A stretch of DNA of 64,000 nt from Cohaesibacter celericrescens (GTDB taxonomy: Bacteria > Pseudomonadota > Alphaproteobacteria > Rhizobiales > Cohaesibacteraceae): contig NZ_PKUQ01000042.1 of NCBI RefSeq assembly GCF_002866925.1, positions 1-64,000 of the forward strand, written 5' to 3'. Below, piece after piece: positions 26,252 through 34,703 of this stretch. Below the pieces are notes generated by a model. It ran no database searches. It was given only the letters and a program-made list of their open reading frames with translations, and was not told the origin of the DNA. Within the stretch, counting starts at the first letter, position 1, and each line of letters opens with the position of its first letter. The position numbers and the translations under genes were made by a program.

Positions 26252-26825
26252 AGCTACCCCCTCTCCCCTTTAGTCTATTTCATAGAACCGTAACGCGGGT
26301 TCAATCTCTGGCGTCAAATTTGGCAGCAAATCCGATCGATACACATGCAAAATCAGTCACTCGTGGTTTGATTCAGACGTTCCAAACCATAAGCGTTCTC
26401 GTTTTGGCAAAGGAATGCAAACTCACGAAGCGCGGCCTTGCCGTTGATACCACTCACATGGATTTTTCGCTGGCCCTGTATGCCGAAGGAGAAAAGCAAT
26501 AAGCCGGCAGTCGCCGATAGCAAACTCTTGTTTTTGTCATTTTGGTGGTCCCCGACAGCAAAGATGGATCGCATGCCTTCAATGATCTGCATAATAAATA
26601 GTTGGTCGTAGAATTGAGGCCAGCGCGTCAGTCATATGTTGCAAAACAAAGGCTGACATAGACTTGTATATTATCGCAGAATGCTAGCAAAGTGATCGGG
26701 TACGTACAATCCCTCTCATCCTAACACCCAGACCCTAACCCACTTGCGGCTCCGTTTGAAGTCACCCTCTTTCCAGCTCATGACAGATTGACGCAGAAAG
26801 AAAATAGGCGTAAAAATATTTTATT
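26252..26825. other. about 570 bp without a supported gene
   Basis: Between the TauE gene and the SAM-II riboswitch. Short frames at 26320-26502 (plus) and 26353-26592 (minus) overlap each other and show no family resemblance. The metZ promoter is expected within the last 100 bp. Confidence 0.45.
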
Positions 26826-26880
26826 CGTGGTCATTTGAGCCGACCGGCTTGCCGCCACGTTAAACAAGGTTGCTAAAAGG
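26826..26880 (+). promoter_or_regulatory. SAM-II riboswitch upstream of metZ
   Basis: The stem CGTGG (26826-26830) pairs with CCACG (26855-26859), enclosing a loop with TCATTTGAGCC. It is followed by GTTAAACAAGG and the conserved GCTAAAAGG (26872-26880). Stem, loop and 3' pseudoknot strand match the SAM-II (metA) class, which is largely confined to alphaproteobacteria and represses methionine-synthesis genes when S-adenosylmethionine is abundant. It lies 100 bp before the metZ ATG. Confidence 0.88.
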
Positions 26881-26979
26881 TCGGGGGGCAAGTTTTTTTG
26901 AACCCGGCCATGCTTTTGCATCGCTGGGTTTTGTTATATTCAGGCCCGGTAACGCCCAGAGACGAGACAGGATAGACAG

Positions 26980-28179
26980 ATGTCAGAGACCAAGAAGCCC
27001 GATGCCAATCAACTCCGCCCAGCAACGCAAATGGTGCATGGAGGCGTCATGCGTTCGCAGTTTGGCGAAACATCCGAGGCGCTTTTTATGACACAGGGTT
27101 ATGTCTATGACAGCGCAGAAAGTCAGGAAGCGCGCTTTAAGGGCGACGAACCGGGCTTTATTTATTCGCGTTATGCCAACCCGACCATTTCCATGTTTGA
27201 AGAACGTATGGCCCTGTTGGAAGGAGCCGAAGCCGCACGCGGCACAGCCTCTGGCATGGCAGCAGTAACGGCGGCAATGCTGTCCTGTGTCAAAGCAGGT
27301 GATCATGTAGTAGCCGCCAGCGCTTTGTTTGGTTCTTGCCTCTATATTGTTTCTGAGCTGCTGCCCCGCTTTGGTGTTGAATGCACTCTGGTGGATGGAA
27401 CAGACCTCTCGGCCTGGAAAGCTGCGATGCAACCCAATACTCGTGCCTGTTTCCTTGAAAGCCCCACCAATCCGGTGTTGTCTGTCCTTGATATCGCCGG
27501 TGTGGCAGACATTGCCCATGAGGCGGGAGCCAAACTGGTGGTCGACAATGTGTTTGCCACAGCCCTTTGGCAAAGCCCTCTGGCGCTGGGTGCTGATGTT
27601 GTGATCTATTCTGCGACCAAACATATTGACGGTCAGGGGCGTTGTTTGGGCGGCGTGGTGCTGTCTGACGCACAATTCATCGAAGAAGAGTTCAAAGACA
27701 TCCACCGCCACACCGGCCCGTCTCTATCCCCTTTCAATGCTTGGGTGATGCTTAAAGGATTGGAGACTTTCCCGCTGCGTGTCAAAGCCCAGACCGAAGC
27801 TGCACGGATTTTGGCCGACCGGTTGGCTGAGCATAAAGCCATTGCCCGTGTTTATTATCCCGGCCGCGCGGACCATCCGCAGGCCGACGTGGTGGCCAAA
27901 CAGATGCGCGGCGGTTCCACCATGGTGGCCATTGATGTTGTCGGTGGTAAAGGCAACGCTTTCGCGCTGGAAAATGCCCTCAAGGTTATACAGATATCCA
28001 ACAATCTGGGCGATGCTAAAAGCCTGATCACCCATCCGGCCACCACAACGCACCAGCGGCTCAATGACGATCAGTTGGCCGCTGCGGGCATCGGCCAAGG
28101 CACGTTGCGTCTGTCGGTAGGCCTGGAAGATATTGAAGATTTGTGGGAAGATTTCGAGCAGGCTTTCAGCAGCCTATAG
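26980..28179 (+). CDS. metZ: O-succinylhomoserine sulfhydrylase
   Basis: 399 residues of the Cys/Met-metabolism PLP family. It joins O-succinylhomoserine and sulfide to give homocysteine. Landmarks: YSRYANPTISMFEERMALLEGAE, the cofactor-phosphate region GTASGMAAVTAAML, and YSATKHIDGQGRCLGG with the PLP-binding Lys. The start has AGGA upstream. Control by the SAM-II riboswitch and the absence of cystathionine-type features support MetZ over MetB. A strong terminator hairpin follows 16 bp after the stop. Confidence 0.95.
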   Translation: MSETKKPDANQLRPATQMVHGGVMRSQFGETSEALFMTQGYVYDSAESQEARFKGDEPGFIYSRYANPTISMFEERMALLEGAEAARGTASGMAAVTAAMLSCVKAGDHVVAASALFGSCLYIVSELLPRFGVECTLVDGTDLSAWKAAMQPNTRACFLESPTNPVLSVLDIAGVADIAHEAGAKLVVDNVFATALWQSPLALGADVVIYSATKHIDGQGRCLGGVVLSDAQFIEEEFKDIHRHTGPSLSPFNAWVMLKGLETFPLRVKAQTEAARILADRLAEHKAIARVYYPGRADHPQADVVAKQMRGGSTMVAIDVVGGKGNAFALENALKVIQISNNLGDAKSLITHPATTTHQRLNDDQLAAAGIGQGTLRLSVGLEDIEDLWEDFEQAFSSL

Positions 28180-28195
28180 ATCTCACTTCATGACA

Positions 28196-28232
28196 AAAAG
28201 CCCGGCTTGCATCATCAGGCCGGGCTTTTTTG
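28196..28232 (+). terminator. terminator after metZ
   Basis: Inverted repeat AAAAGCCCGGC ... GCCGGGCTTTT with a 12-base loop followed by a T-run. It is AT-flanked on both sides, so it could also stop minus-strand transcription coming from the YedE operon at 28245. Confidence 0.9.
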
Positions 28233-28244
28233 TTTTTGCGGGTG

Positions 28245-28433
28245 TTATTTCTTAGGTGGTACCAAGGCACAGAAAGCGCCGCTGGCAGCTTCATCAGACC
28301 CCAATGCGATCGCCGCTGGGGCGCTGTAAGGGTTCAGCGGTTTGCTATGGCCCAGGTCATAGATTAACAATCCGGTCAGGGCGATTAGCACCGCAAATAC
28401 CGATGTCGCACGACTGGTGATGAATGTGGTCAT
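28245..28433 (-). CDS. 62-residue single-pass membrane protein of the YedE operon
   Basis: Start ATG at 28433, one base past the end of the YedE gene, implying coupled translation. One transmembrane helix (SVFAVLIALTGLLIYDLG) and a short Pro/Ser/Ala-rich outer segment with one Cys near the C-terminus. No known domain. Such a small partner may stabilise or help the transporter; a longer frame reading upstream is just a shadow of YedE. Confidence 0.65.
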   Translation of the reverse strand: MTTFITSRATSVFAVLIALTGLLIYDLGHSKPLNPYSAPAAIALGSDEAASGAFCALVPPKK

Positions 28434-28434
28434 A

Positions 28435-29562
28435 TCAGCCCTCCAGTCCCAATGGTTTGCGCAAGCGGATACCGACAAAGGATCCGGCAAAAGCCGCGAT
28501 GAACCAAGCCCAACCATGCAAACTGCCGGTGGAAATGCCGGAGAAGAAGGCACCGACATTGCAGCCCAACGCCAACCGAGATGCATAACCCAGCAAAAAT
28601 CCGGCAACAATGGTTGCGATCCATGCGCGCAATGGCAGAGATGGAATCTTGGCACTGAGGCCAGACCGCCAGACAGCAACGATGAAGGCACCAAGAATAA
28701 TGCCCAGATTGGTCAGTGACGTTGTATCGGTTAGCAGACTATGGGCCAGTCTCTCCTGATGCACTTCGCTAGCCCAGAAGGCCGAAGCGCTGAGATCTGC
28801 GCCAAATCCGGTTGCAACTTTGGCACCCCAAAGCCCCAAGCCATAGACCACGCCCCAAGGCTGTCCGGCAACCACAAAATTGGCAATTGCAAGCAACGCA
28901 ATCAGAGCAGCTGCGATCCAAAGGCGGCGGGGTACGCGTCGAGCTTCTTTCGGTGCCAATTTCAAAGCGACCAAAGCTACGGCCAACAGAGCAACAAGAG
29001 TGATGGCCAAACCAGACGAGCCTTCCAGCACCACTAGCGGTGCGGTACCTAGCTCAACCCACCACAGCAAATGGTAAGATCCAGCAAACGCTCCCAAAAC
29101 AAAGAAGGGCAAAGCCAGCGCGCTAACAGGATTGCCGCTACCTGCATTGACCAGGGTTCCAGAGCCACAGCCCAGGACCACTTGCATGGCGGCACCAAAA
29201 ACAAAGGCGCCACCGAGCATGGCCCAACCGACCGAAGCATGAGCCCCGATCAATTCGGGATGATCCCCAGCCAAAAGCGGAAAGGCAACGACGGCAACCA
29301 ATCCGATGGCAAACAGTTGCGCGATCAAGCCCGCAGGCTCACGGCGCAAGATCATCGCACGCCAAGGACCCGCAAAGCCGAACCGAAGCCCTTCCAAGGT
29401 CAGACCAAAGCCCACACCGATTGCAAGAATGAGACCATAACGGACGCCTGCTGCGGCCATCAGGGCCAGAACAACGAACAAGGCCAACCCGACAAGGCTG
29501 GCTCTTGTGAGATAGCGAGACCCCTTTTTCGGGGTCTCGATTGCCGTGCTTAATGCGGTCAT
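28435..29562 (-). CDS. YeeE/YedE-family sulfur-compound (thiosulfate-type) transporter
   Basis: 375 residues, about ten transmembrane helices. Two repeats carry conserved glycine- and cysteine-containing elements: GAAMQVVLGCGSGTLVNAGSG and GFLLGYASRLALGCNVGAFFSG. These cysteines match those that pass thiosulfate through TsuA-type channels. Gene order (periplasmic rhodanese, YedE, small membrane protein) supports uptake and processing of thiosulfate or another reduced sulfur species. Confidence 0.88.
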   Translation of the reverse strand: MTALSTAIETPKKGSRYLTRASLVGLALFVVLALMAAAGVRYGLILAIGVGFGLTLEGLRFGFAGPWRAMILRREPAGLIAQLFAIGLVAVVAFPLLAGDHPELIGAHASVGWAMLGGAFVFGAAMQVVLGCGSGTLVNAGSGNPVSALALPFFVLGAFAGSYHLLWWVELGTAPLVVLEGSSGLAITLVALLAVALVALKLAPKEARRVPRRLWIAAALIALLAIANFVVAGQPWGVVYGLGLWGAKVATGFGADLSASAFWASEVHQERLAHSLLTDTTSLTNLGIILGAFIVAVWRSGLSAKIPSLPLRAWIATIVAGFLLGYASRLALGCNVGAFFSGISTGSLHGWAWFIAAFAGSFVGIRLRKPLGLEG

Positions 29563-29566
29563 CTGA

Positions 29567-30511
29567 TTAGCTGCCTGTGACCTGTTTGATCAGGGTTTTG
29601 AACAGACCCGGTGTGTTTGCCATTTCATGACCGGCATTGGAATAGCCAACCATCGATTCGGGATAGAGTTTGACATTGTCCAGCTCGGCCAACTCAGACA
29701 AAGCGAACCAGTTGGTCGCGGCCCAGTGACCGGTGTTGCAGAAGCTCACAAGTGCTTCACCATTTTTAAACCCGCCTGCAGCTGCCAATTTTTTGACCTT
29801 TGCAGCGTCAGCAATGACCGGCTTATTGTCGAACCAACTGGAATGCACAAAATATTCCGACTGTGGCAAGGTGCCGGGCCGCGCAGCAGCAGGGTGTTTC
29901 TTTTCGCCATTCCAGAAGTCTTCTGGACGCGCGTCGATAAGACGGGCTTTCTGATCGCCATTGACGATTTTCAGTACATCATCAGTGGTCGCCAGCCATT
30001 GGTCAGAAAAAGTCACTTCAATAGAGCTTGGTGTTAAAACGGCTTTGCCACTTTCCAATGGCAGACCAGCCAGTTTCCAGTTGTCGATGCCGCCATTGAG
30101 CAGGGACAGGTCGGTAAAACCAGCCGACTTCAAAGTCCAGTAAACGCGAGCAGCCGCGCCAAAGTCAGAGATGTCTTTGCCCTGATATGCCACAACGGTT
30201 GGGCGGTCTTTGTCCGCACCAATGTCGCGCAAGACTTTTTGCAAGGAATCAGCAGAAATCAACTGACCGGGGTTATCGCTGGGGCCACGAAAAAGGCCGT
30301 ATGGTGCGTTGACGGCACCTGCAATGTGACCGGCTTCAAACAGGCTTTCGCCTTTGTCGTTGTTGCCGCGTATGTCAATGATCAACGGCTTGGACGCAGC
30401 CTCAATGGCTTCCAGTGCCTGAGGGCTTACCAACGGGCCTAATTTATCGGCGAATGCCGGTGCTGCCAGCCAAGCAAATGCCAAAGCGGCAAGGGTTACA
30501 AGCTGTTTCAT
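29567..30511 (-). CDS. periplasmic tandem-rhodanese sulfurtransferase
   Basis: 314 residues. Signal peptide (LVTLAALAFAWLAAPAFA), then two rhodanese domains. In the first (about 30-160) the active loop reads VVAYQGKD, with no cysteine, so it is a structural copy. In the second (about 175-300) the loop is VSFCNTGHWAATNW with the catalytic Cys. It would transfer sulfur from thiosulfate to an acceptor such as cyanide or a thiol. The ATG at 30511 follows GGAGA with proper spacing. Four bp before the YedE gene; a shared operon is likely. Confidence 0.92.
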   Translation of the reverse strand: MKQLVTLAALAFAWLAAPAFADKLGPLVSPQALEAIEAASKPLIIDIRGNNDKGESLFEAGHIAGAVNAPYGLFRGPSDNPGQLISADSLQKVLRDIGADKDRPTVVAYQGKDISDFGAAARVYWTLKSAGFTDLSLLNGGIDNWKLAGLPLESGKAVLTPSSIEVTFSDQWLATTDDVLKIVNGDQKARLIDARPEDFWNGEKKHPAAARPGTLPQSEYFVHSSWFDNKPVIADAAKVKKLAAAGGFKNGEALVSFCNTGHWAATNWFALSELAELDNVKLYPESMVGYSNAGHEMANTPGLFKTLIKQVTGS

Positions 30512-30862
30512 GGTGTTCTCCAGACAACGTATCCTGTTCTTTCCCGATGGGAGAAGCGAAAAAGAGATACGTGTAAAAATGCAATTTGAAGCGCTTATTC
30601 TGCCTATCACACTCCACTTTGCAAGAAAGCCGTTGGCGGAGTTTTGAGGCAAAGGAAAATTTCTTTTCAAGGTCTGCCTATTTTGGAGAAGCCGTTACCC
30701 GAAAAGTTCTTTGCATGTTTAAAGCCGATTTATAAGGGCACATTTTCGCGTCACGCAGATCTAATTACGGTTTTATTCAAGAAGCAGTTTTTCCCCTTGT
30801 CAGTGGGCTTTGGAGCTCTGCTAAGCTCACAAAAGAATCACTCTTATGCATTGGAGCTGTTT
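30512..30862. other. 351-bp divergent intergenic region
   Basis: Separates the minus-strand sulfur operon from the plus-strand VOC gene. Frames running through it have no recognisable content. Promoters for both directions are expected; I see no repeat or hairpin of note. Confidence 0.4.
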
Positions 30863-31291
30863 ATGGAAGCGCGTATTTCACTCGTCACCCTAGGTGTAAA
30901 GGATCTAGAGCGATCTGTTGCCTTTTACCGTGATGGTCTGGGTTGGGAAACAGCTTATGAAGTAGGGCAAGGAGTCGCCTTTTTCAAAACAAAAGGCACT
31001 GTGTTTGCACTCTACCCAATCGATCAACTGGCCGAAGAAGTGCCTGATACGGATTTCAAGCCGACCGCAGGCCCGTGCGGCATAACACTGGCGCATAATT
31101 GCCGCGAGCGTTCTGAAGTGGACGTAGCGTTGGATCTGGCGGCCAAAGCAGGAGCCGTCATCAAGAAGCCGGGCGCTGACACCTTTTGGGGTGGCTACAG
31201 CGGCTATTTTTCTGACCCTGACGGCTATCTCTGGGAAGTGGCCCACGGAGCCTTCCCTCTAGATAAAGACGGGCATTTGGTGTTGCCATAG
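30863..31291 (+). CDS. VOC-family (glyoxalase/bleomycin resistance-type) protein
   Basis: 142 residues forming one glyoxalase-fold unit of paired beta-alpha-beta modules: ISLVTLGVKDLERSVAFYRDGLGWE at the start and FSDPDGYLWEVAHG at the end with the usual metal-ligand Glu. Start at ATG 30863 with GGAG 7 bp upstream. Function within VOC (dioxygenase, isomerase or resistance) cannot be fixed from sequence. Confidence 0.88.
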   Translation: MEARISLVTLGVKDLERSVAFYRDGLGWETAYEVGQGVAFFKTKGTVFALYPIDQLAEEVPDTDFKPTAGPCGITLAHNCRERSEVDVALDLAAKAGAVIKKPGADTFWGGYSGYFSDPDGYLWEVAHGAFPLDKDGHLVLP

Positions 31292-31296
31292 GCCAG

Positions 31297-31839
31297 TCAG
31301 GCGCAACCGCAGTTTGCCAACTCTTCTGCCGTGGGTCGCTGCGGACAATCATTGGGCCAGTTTTGAGATGTCTGTGTACGCAAGTAACCGAGCAAATCAA
31401 ACAGGGCTTGCGGGCTATAGACATGTGGATTGGGAAGACCAATCAGCTCTGCACAGAATTCAGAACAGAACCAGCGTTCGTCTGAATGGCGGTTAAGCGA
31501 GACCACATGATTGAGCAGAATGGCGGGATAGTCATATTTTGCCCCTGCCGATAGGATAAGAAGATGTTTGGCGTGCTGCTCATCAAAAAAGCAGTAGGGC
31601 AAATGCACCAGATCCCACAAGTCGGGTCGCAGGATAATCGACTTGGAGCGAACCCCTCCATCGCGAGCCGAGGCAGAATGACACAGCACTTCTTCTTGCG
31701 CCTCCGCCAGAGAGAAAATCACTTCACAATGCGAATAGATCGAATTGGTGGCCTTACGCACAATCCAGTTTCGCCAATCGCCCTTTGCCTTGTAGAAAGC
31801 AAAAGTCAATCCGTCTGTTGGCTTGTCGGACAGTTTCAT
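31297..31839 (-). CDS. putative papain-like cysteine hydrolase (YiiX/NlpC-like)
   Basis: 180 residues. SIYSHCEVIFSL and DERWFCSEFCAELIGLP look like the His- and Cys-containing segments of permuted NlpC/P60 or YiiX-type proteins, which act as amidases or thioesterases. I infer this only from these two elements. The stop-proximal end is Cys-rich (ANCGCA). ATG at 31839 overlaps the stop of the CDP-alcohol phosphotransferase gene upstream by 4 bp, so the two are co-translated and may act on lipids or the envelope. Confidence 0.6.
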   Translation of the reverse strand: MKLSDKPTDGLTFAFYKAKGDWRNWIVRKATNSIYSHCEVIFSLAEAQEEVLCHSASARDGGVRSKSIILRPDLWDLVHLPYCFFDEQHAKHLLILSAGAKYDYPAILLNHVVSLNRHSDERWFCSEFCAELIGLPNPHVYSPQALFDLLGYLRTQTSQNWPNDCPQRPTAEELANCGCA

Positions 31840-32516
31840 TCTTTATCGGCCCCTTCATCACGCGCGGTGCCTATTGATACGGCAGAATCCTCTTTTGGGT
31901 CATCAAACACTTGGATAGCAAGGATAATACGCGAGATTGTTGTTAAGGCTGTGACGGCAGCAAATCCGTATGCGATCCAGCCAAAGACATTAGGGAAGAG
32001 ACAGAAGGCGGCAAAAACCGCAAAGGTTTCGCCCGCTTCAGCCAGGCCACCCGTAAAATAGAGAGATTTGGAGCCGTGGCTTGCTGTGGTGATATTGCGT
32101 TTTTCAGCCATAATGGAATAGGCAAGAAAGCTTGCTCCATTGGCATAGAAGGCCATCAGCAGCACCGCTGCAGGCAGCGCATTTTCTGGCCGCGCGAAGG
32201 CAAAACTAAGGGGAATCAAACCATAGAAAATGAAATCAAAGACGATATCAAGATATCCGCCCAGATCGGTTTTATGGCTGGCGCGAGCCACAGCGCCGTC
32301 CAACCCGTCCATCAGGCGACTGACCAGCAGAATGACGAGACCAAGCCAATAGGCCTCGAATGATATTGCCAATCCGGCCAACACACCCAGCAACAGACCA
32401 AATGACGTGATCTGATTGGCAGTTATGCCCCGTCCCGCCAACCAGTGGCCGGTCTTATTGAGCGGAGGATCAATCAAGTGGCGCAATCTGGCGTCAAACA
32501 TCACAATTACTTTCAT
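31836..32516 (-). CDS. CDP-alcohol phosphatidyltransferase-family membrane protein
   Basis: 226 residues, several transmembrane helices. The catalytic CDP-alcohol motif is DGLDGAVARASHKTDLGGYLDIVFD, with the conserved DG, AR, G, D and D residues. Such enzymes exchange CMP of a CDP-lipid for a polar alcohol. Start uncertain: ATG 32516 or 32501, neither with a strong ribosome-binding site. Overlaps the papain-like gene by 4 bp. Partner alcohol unknown. Confidence 0.88.
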   Translation of the reverse strand: MKVIVMFDARLRHLIDPPLNKTGHWLAGRGITANQITSFGLLLGVLAGLAISFEAYWLGLVILLVSRLMDGLDGAVARASHKTDLGGYLDIVFDFIFYGLIPLSFAFARPENALPAAVLLMAFYANGASFLAYSIMAEKRNITTASHGSKSLYFTGGLAEAGETFAVFAAFCLFPNVFGWIAYGFAAVTALTTISRIILAIQVFDDPKEDSAVSIGTARDEGADKE

Positions 32517-32765
32517 GGCGAGCAGAGCTGCAAGCTTCACTATTTGGGCTGTGCCCCTTTCGATTACAAACACCAAAAGGAAAAAACAGATGCGCACAAC
32601 ATGTTTCTGTGCGCTATAAAGACGCGAACAACAGAAATTGCCAACCACTTTTGGTCACTTTTTCGCTAGCCGGACTTGAAGCCTGCAAACTTTTCTGTCT
32701 GGTTTGAGGGGATAGAATGACGGCAGCTAAGAGTAAGCGGACCAAATCGGGCTCAAGGACAAAAC

Positions 32766-33164
32766 GTGTATAGATATAAAGCCATTACCGGAACAGTACA
32801 GGTCGTAGTCAAACCGGAATATCAACCGCACCGGTCAGTTCCGAACACGGGACAACATGTTTGGGCCTACCATGTGGAGATTTGCAATCTGGGACAATCC
32901 GATATTCAGTTGCGGTCTCGTTACTGGCGAATCATCGACGCGCACGGCCGTGTACAGGAAGTGCGCGGGCGCGGGGTCGTTGGTGAAGAACCTCTCATCG
33001 AGGCGGGAGATTGCTACAGCTATAGTTCGGGGTGCCCTTTGGATACTGATTCCGGCATTATGTCGGGGCATTTCGAAATGGAAGCCGACGACGGGCATAA
33101 ATTTGAGGTCACTATCCCTACATTTTCCCTTGATATCCCGGACCGAACGATCATTCTGAACTAA
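32766..33164 (+). CDS. apaG: ApaG protein
   Basis: 132 residues, the full length of ApaG. Core motifs GQHVWAYHVEICNLG, RSRYWRIIDAHGRVQEVRGRGVVGEEP and YSSGCPLDTDSGIMSGHF match the immunoglobulin-like ApaG fold. It begins with GTG, supported by AAGGA 7 bp upstream. Function remains poorly defined (linked to diadenosine polyphosphate phenotypes in enterobacteria). Confidence 0.95.
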   Translation: MYRYKAITGTVQVVVKPEYQPHRSVPNTGQHVWAYHVEICNLGQSDIQLRSRYWRIIDAHGRVQEVRGRGVVGEEPLIEAGDCYSYSSGCPLDTDSGIMSGHFEMEADDGHKFEVTIPTFSLDIPDRTIILN

Positions 33165-33245
33165 GCATTTTATAAAGACCCAGTCATTTACTCTTAGCGA
33201 AGATCCGGTCACAGTTGGATCATAAACAGAAGGCCACGCCATTTC

Positions 33246-34697
33246 ATGTTGCTCGATATAAGGCCTGTCCTGCTGGTGATTGGCGCGCTGTTGTCCGTTC
33301 TGGGTGTGGCGATGTTTATTCCTGCTCTGATCGATCTGGCATTGGGTGATGCGCAATGGCGTGTTTTCGCCGCTTCTGGCGCTGTCACATTATTTGTCGG
33401 TGGCGGTCTCTGGCTGGCGACCCGCAAGGGCCGAGTTGAGTTCACCCGTAGGCAGGCCTTCATGATGACCGTGTTGACATGGGCGTCTCTGTCGGCCTTT
33501 GGTGCTTTGCCCTTTTTGTGGTCGGGCGTGGTACCCACCTATACGGATGCTTTTTTTGAAAGCATGTCCGGCATCACAACGACAGGGTCTACCGTCATGT
33601 CCGGCCTTGATGGCATGCAGGCAGGCATCCTGCTTTGGCGCGGCATTCTGCAATGGCTGGGCGGTTTGGGGGTGATTGTCATGGCGATTGCTGTATTGCC
33701 CATGCTTCAGGTGGGCGGAATGCAACTGTTTCAGGCTGAATCCTTCAGCACCGCCGAAAAAATTCTGCCCCGTGCGACACAAATCTCGGCGGGCTTGACG
33801 GCGCTGTATATTCTTTTCACCGTAATATGTGGGTCGCTTTATTACAGTGCGGGAATGACGGCGCTCGATGCAACCGTACACGGCATGACCACGGTTGCCA
33901 CCGGAGGTTTGTCTTCCCATGATGCGTCGATCGGCCATTATGGCAGCGCGCGCATCGAGCTGATCGCCATTGTCTTTATGATTTTGGGGTCCCTGCCCTT
34001 CATTTTGTATATTCAAGCCATGCGGGGCCAGTGGAAACGGTTGTTTATCGATTCTGAGATCCGTACCTTCTTTATGTTATTGGCTTTGTTTATTTCCATT
34101 GCGACATTTTATGCCATCGAAACCAATACATTTACAGGTATTGAGGCTTTGCGCCATTCTGCATTCAACGTCGTCTCGGTGATGACCGGCACAGGCTATG
34201 CCTCGACTGACTATCAGCTTTGGGGACCTTTCACGATCGCCTTTTTCTTTTTCATTATGTTCATTGGCGGATGTCAGGGTTCGACTGCCTGCGGGTTGAA
34301 AGTTTTTCGCCTACAGGTGATGTTTCAGGTTCTCAAACAGCATATCAACAGGATTGTTTTCCCCAACGGTGTGTTTGTAAAACGCTATAGTGGCTACCCA
34401 CTCGCCGACAATGTGTCTGCAGCTGTGATGAGCTATTTCTTTCTGTATGTGGTGAGTTTCCTTGTTCTCGCTATTCTATTACAAATGACTGGCTTGGATT
34501 TTGTCACCTCGCTTTCGGGTGCAGGAACAGCCATTGCCAATGTCGGCCCAGGGGTTGGGCACATCATCGGACCATCGGGAAACTTCCAACCGCTCAATGA
34601 TGTCGCAAAATGGTTGCTTGCTTTTGGCATGCTGTTGGGGCGGCTTGAATTGCTGACCGTTCTGGTCCTCTTCTTGCCCAGTTTTTGGAGAGAATAA
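33246..34697 (+). CDS. TrkH-family potassium uptake protein
   Basis: 483 residues with repeated membrane-pore-membrane units. Pore loops with filter-like segments are SGITTTGSTVMSG, GMTTVATGGLSSHD, VVSVMTGTGYASTDYQ and TAIANVGPGVG; the third, MTGTGYAST, is close to the TrkH potassium filter. It usually works with a TrkA gating subunit not encoded nearby. It ends 6 bp before phoR, so read-through into the phosphate kinase gene is likely, an unusual pairing. Confidence 0.92.
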   Translation: MLLDIRPVLLVIGALLSVLGVAMFIPALIDLALGDAQWRVFAASGAVTLFVGGGLWLATRKGRVEFTRRQAFMMTVLTWASLSAFGALPFLWSGVVPTYTDAFFESMSGITTTGSTVMSGLDGMQAGILLWRGILQWLGGLGVIVMAIAVLPMLQVGGMQLFQAESFSTAEKILPRATQISAGLTALYILFTVICGSLYYSAGMTALDATVHGMTTVATGGLSSHDASIGHYGSARIELIAIVFMILGSLPFILYIQAMRGQWKRLFIDSEIRTFFMLLALFISIATFYAIETNTFTGIEALRHSAFNVVSVMTGTGYASTDYQLWGPFTIAFFFFIMFIGGCQGSTACGLKVFRLQVMFQVLKQHINRIVFPNGVFVKRYSGYPLADNVSAAVMSYFFLYVVSFLVLAILLQMTGLDFVTSLSGAGTAIANVGPGVGHIIGPSGNFQPLNDVAKWLLAFGMLLGRLELLTVLVLFLPSFWRE

Positions 34698-34703
34698 ACC
34701 GCC

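Noticed and set aside
26983-27711. 242-residue minus-strand frame inside metZ
   Set aside because: Antisense to a clear PLP enzyme; composition rich in Cys/His as expected of a shadow frame.
28434-28694. Upstream extension of the 62-residue membrane protein to 149 residues
   Set aside because: The extra part is out-of-frame YedE sequence; the internal ATG at 28433 abuts the YedE stop.
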